Shown: positions 5,827 to 6,664 of the stretch, one piece after another
How positions within the stretch are numbered: the stretch's first letter is position 1
Layout of the letters: each line of letters opens with the position of its first letter
Assembly (NCBI GenBank): GCA_902158735.1
Contig: CABGHG010000095.1
Location: forward strand, 1-6,664
DNA length: 6,664 bases
Direction: 5' to 3'
DNA from: Candidatus Methanolliviera sp. GoM_oil
Lineage (GTDB): Archaea; Halobacteriota; Methanoliparia; Methanoliparales; Methanoliparaceae
Program-made: the position numbers and the translations under genes
The notes under the pieces: generated by a model
Database searches by the model: none
What the model saw: only the letters and a program-made list of their open reading frames with translations
What the model was told of the DNA's origin: nothing

Positions 5827-6602
5827 GAATAATCGATCCTTTGCCGATGTACACGATGTGGCTTAGGGAGATGATAAGATTTTTTCGGATGAAGGCGAGA
5901 CTCGTCAGCTCAATAATAATGCCCCTTCTCTTCCTCGCATTTCTTGGCATACCACTTGGCCTTTTACCGTCTGGCTCGATGCCGGGAATACCCGAAAGTA
6001 TGAACTTTCTCGACTATCTGGCACCCGGAATACTTGGAATGACGTTACTCTTCTCATCGATGATGGCAGGAGCATCCGTTCTCTGGGACAAAGAATTTGG
6101 ATTCTTGAAAGAGGTATTGATCGCGCCGGTCAACCGATTATCGATCATGCTTGGCAGGAGTCTTGGGGGTATGACCACCTCAATCATACAGGGATTCATG
6201 ATAATAGGAATAAGCGTGTTTATGGGCGTTAATGTCTCTTCAGTATCCGGTTTATTACTCTCGATCGTCTTCATGGTTCTGATATGTGCCACATTTATTG
6301 GATTTGGAGTGATCCTTGCGACGCAGTTGGGTGATATGGAAGGATTCATGTCGATCATAAGCATGATACAGATGCCGATATTCTTTGCATCACCCGCCTT
6401 TCTCCCAATGGAGATGATGCCGCAGTGGATTAAATCTATCATCTGTATAAATCCCTTCACGTACGGAATTGATGGGCTTCGCGGAAGTCTCGTCGGTTAT
6501 TCGGCATTTCCGTTGATCCATGATTTCATCATCTTGCTCGTAATTTCGATCGTTTTGATGATCTTGGGATCGTATTGCTTTGAAAAGATGGAGATAGATT
6601 AA
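5823..6602 (+). CDS. ABC-2 (DrrB-type) transporter permease
   Basis: A 259-residue integral membrane protein of the ABC-2 / DrrB group, of normal length with about six helices: roughly 28-48, 66-88, 119-136, 142-165, 173-194 and 231-252. The N-terminus has the family's amphipathic entry (WLREMIRFFRMKARL, 13-27). The first cytoplasmic loop carries the conserved DKEFGFLKEVLIAPVNRLS (89-107), which contacts the ATPases, and NPFTYGIDGLRG (210-221) is the usual ABC-2 segment before the last helix. Its ATG overlaps the stop of ATPase B by four bases, and AGAGG at 5814-5818 serves as a close ribosome site. It is the only permease seen for two different ATPases, so the likely complex is a permease homodimer with an ATPase heterodimer; a second permease beyond the window cannot be excluded. 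It would move an unidentified substrate, probably outward. Confidence 0.93.
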   Translation: MRIIDPLPMYTMWLREMIRFFRMKARLVSSIIMPLLFLAFLGIPLGLLPSGSMPGIPESMNFLDYLAPGILGMTLLFSSMMAGASVLWDKEFGFLKEVLIAPVNRLSIMLGRSLGGMTTSIIQGFMIIGISVFMGVNVSSVSGLLLSIVFMVLICATFIGFGVILATQLGDMEGFMSIISMIQMPIFFASPAFLPMEMMPQWIKSIICINPFTYGIDGLRGSLVGYSAFPLIHDFIILLVISIVLMILGSYCFEKMEID

Positions 6603-6620
6603 AGATACTCAATCTATAAT

Positions 6621-6664
6621 ATGAATATAAAAGACCTGAAAGTAGACCTCCAGAGTAATGGAAT
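6621..6664 (+). CDS. Start of an unidentified gene, cut by the window edge
   Basis: ATG at 6621 opens a frame of 14 codons (MNIKDLKVDLQSNG) that is still open at the right edge. The nearest upstream in-frame stop is the TAA of the permease itself (6600-6602), so no earlier ATG is available. The gap after the permease is 18 bases and A/T-rich with no clear ribosome site, so it may be read through as the last part of the operon or be leaderless. Too short to assign a family. Confidence 0.45.
   Translation, partial: MNIKDLKVDLQSNG

Noticed and set aside
1..6664. tRNA, rRNA, CRISPR array, transposase or integrase
   Set aside because: I looked on both strands and saw no cloverleaf-like sequence, no regularly spaced direct repeats and no mobile-element proteins; the window is almost fully occupied by the genes listed.

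Overview
The window looks like a chromosomal segment of a moderate-GC archaeon, most plausibly a euryarchaeote. The evidence is two A/T-rich TATA-like boxes placed 25-45 bases upstream of start codons, no visible bacterial -35/-10 pairs, GGAG/GAGG ribosome sites in the operon, and an exported, C-terminally anchored COG1361-like protein joined to a MacB-type ABC transporter, a pairing typical of archaea. I cannot name the genus. A 2-hydroxyacyl-CoA dehydratase-like gene beside such operons would suit anaerobic archaea related to methanogens or methane/alkane oxidisers, but that is inference.

Layout. Bases 1-514 hold the N-terminal 171 codons of a minus-strand gene for a 2-hydroxyacyl-CoA dehydratase / benzoyl-CoA reductase-type (HgdB/BcrB-like) subunit; it runs off the left edge. 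Bases 515-633 are a divergent promoter region with one TATA box for each direction. All remaining genes are on the plus strand.

Bases 634-3791 form a first transport operon: a secreted, membrane-anchored beta-rich protein (634-1899), a MacB/LolD-type ATPase (1947-2618) and a MacB/FtsX-type permease (2619-3791). The ATPase and permease genes abut as TAAATG. The 47-base gap before the ATPase is nearly filled by two perfect 3-base-loop hairpins, the second partly covering the ribosome-binding site; a 9-codon ORF also fits in the gap.

Bases 3823-6602 form a second, separate transporter of the DrrAB / ABC-2 type: two tandem paralogous ATPases (3823-4788 and 4792-5826) and one six-helix permease (5823-6602). 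A probable new gene starts at 6621 and leaves the window after 14 codons.

The most notable observation is that the two ABC-2 ATPases carry complementary defects. The first has lost the Q-loop Gln and the switch His but keeps the SGG signature. The second keeps Q and H but has SEG in its signature. A heterodimer would therefore have one complete and one doubly degenerate ATP site. A second theme is small perfect palindromes with 3-base loops: two in the intergenic gap at 1905-1946 and one inside the second ABC-2 ATPase gene at 5502-5522, where its protein has about 16 residues more than its paralogue.
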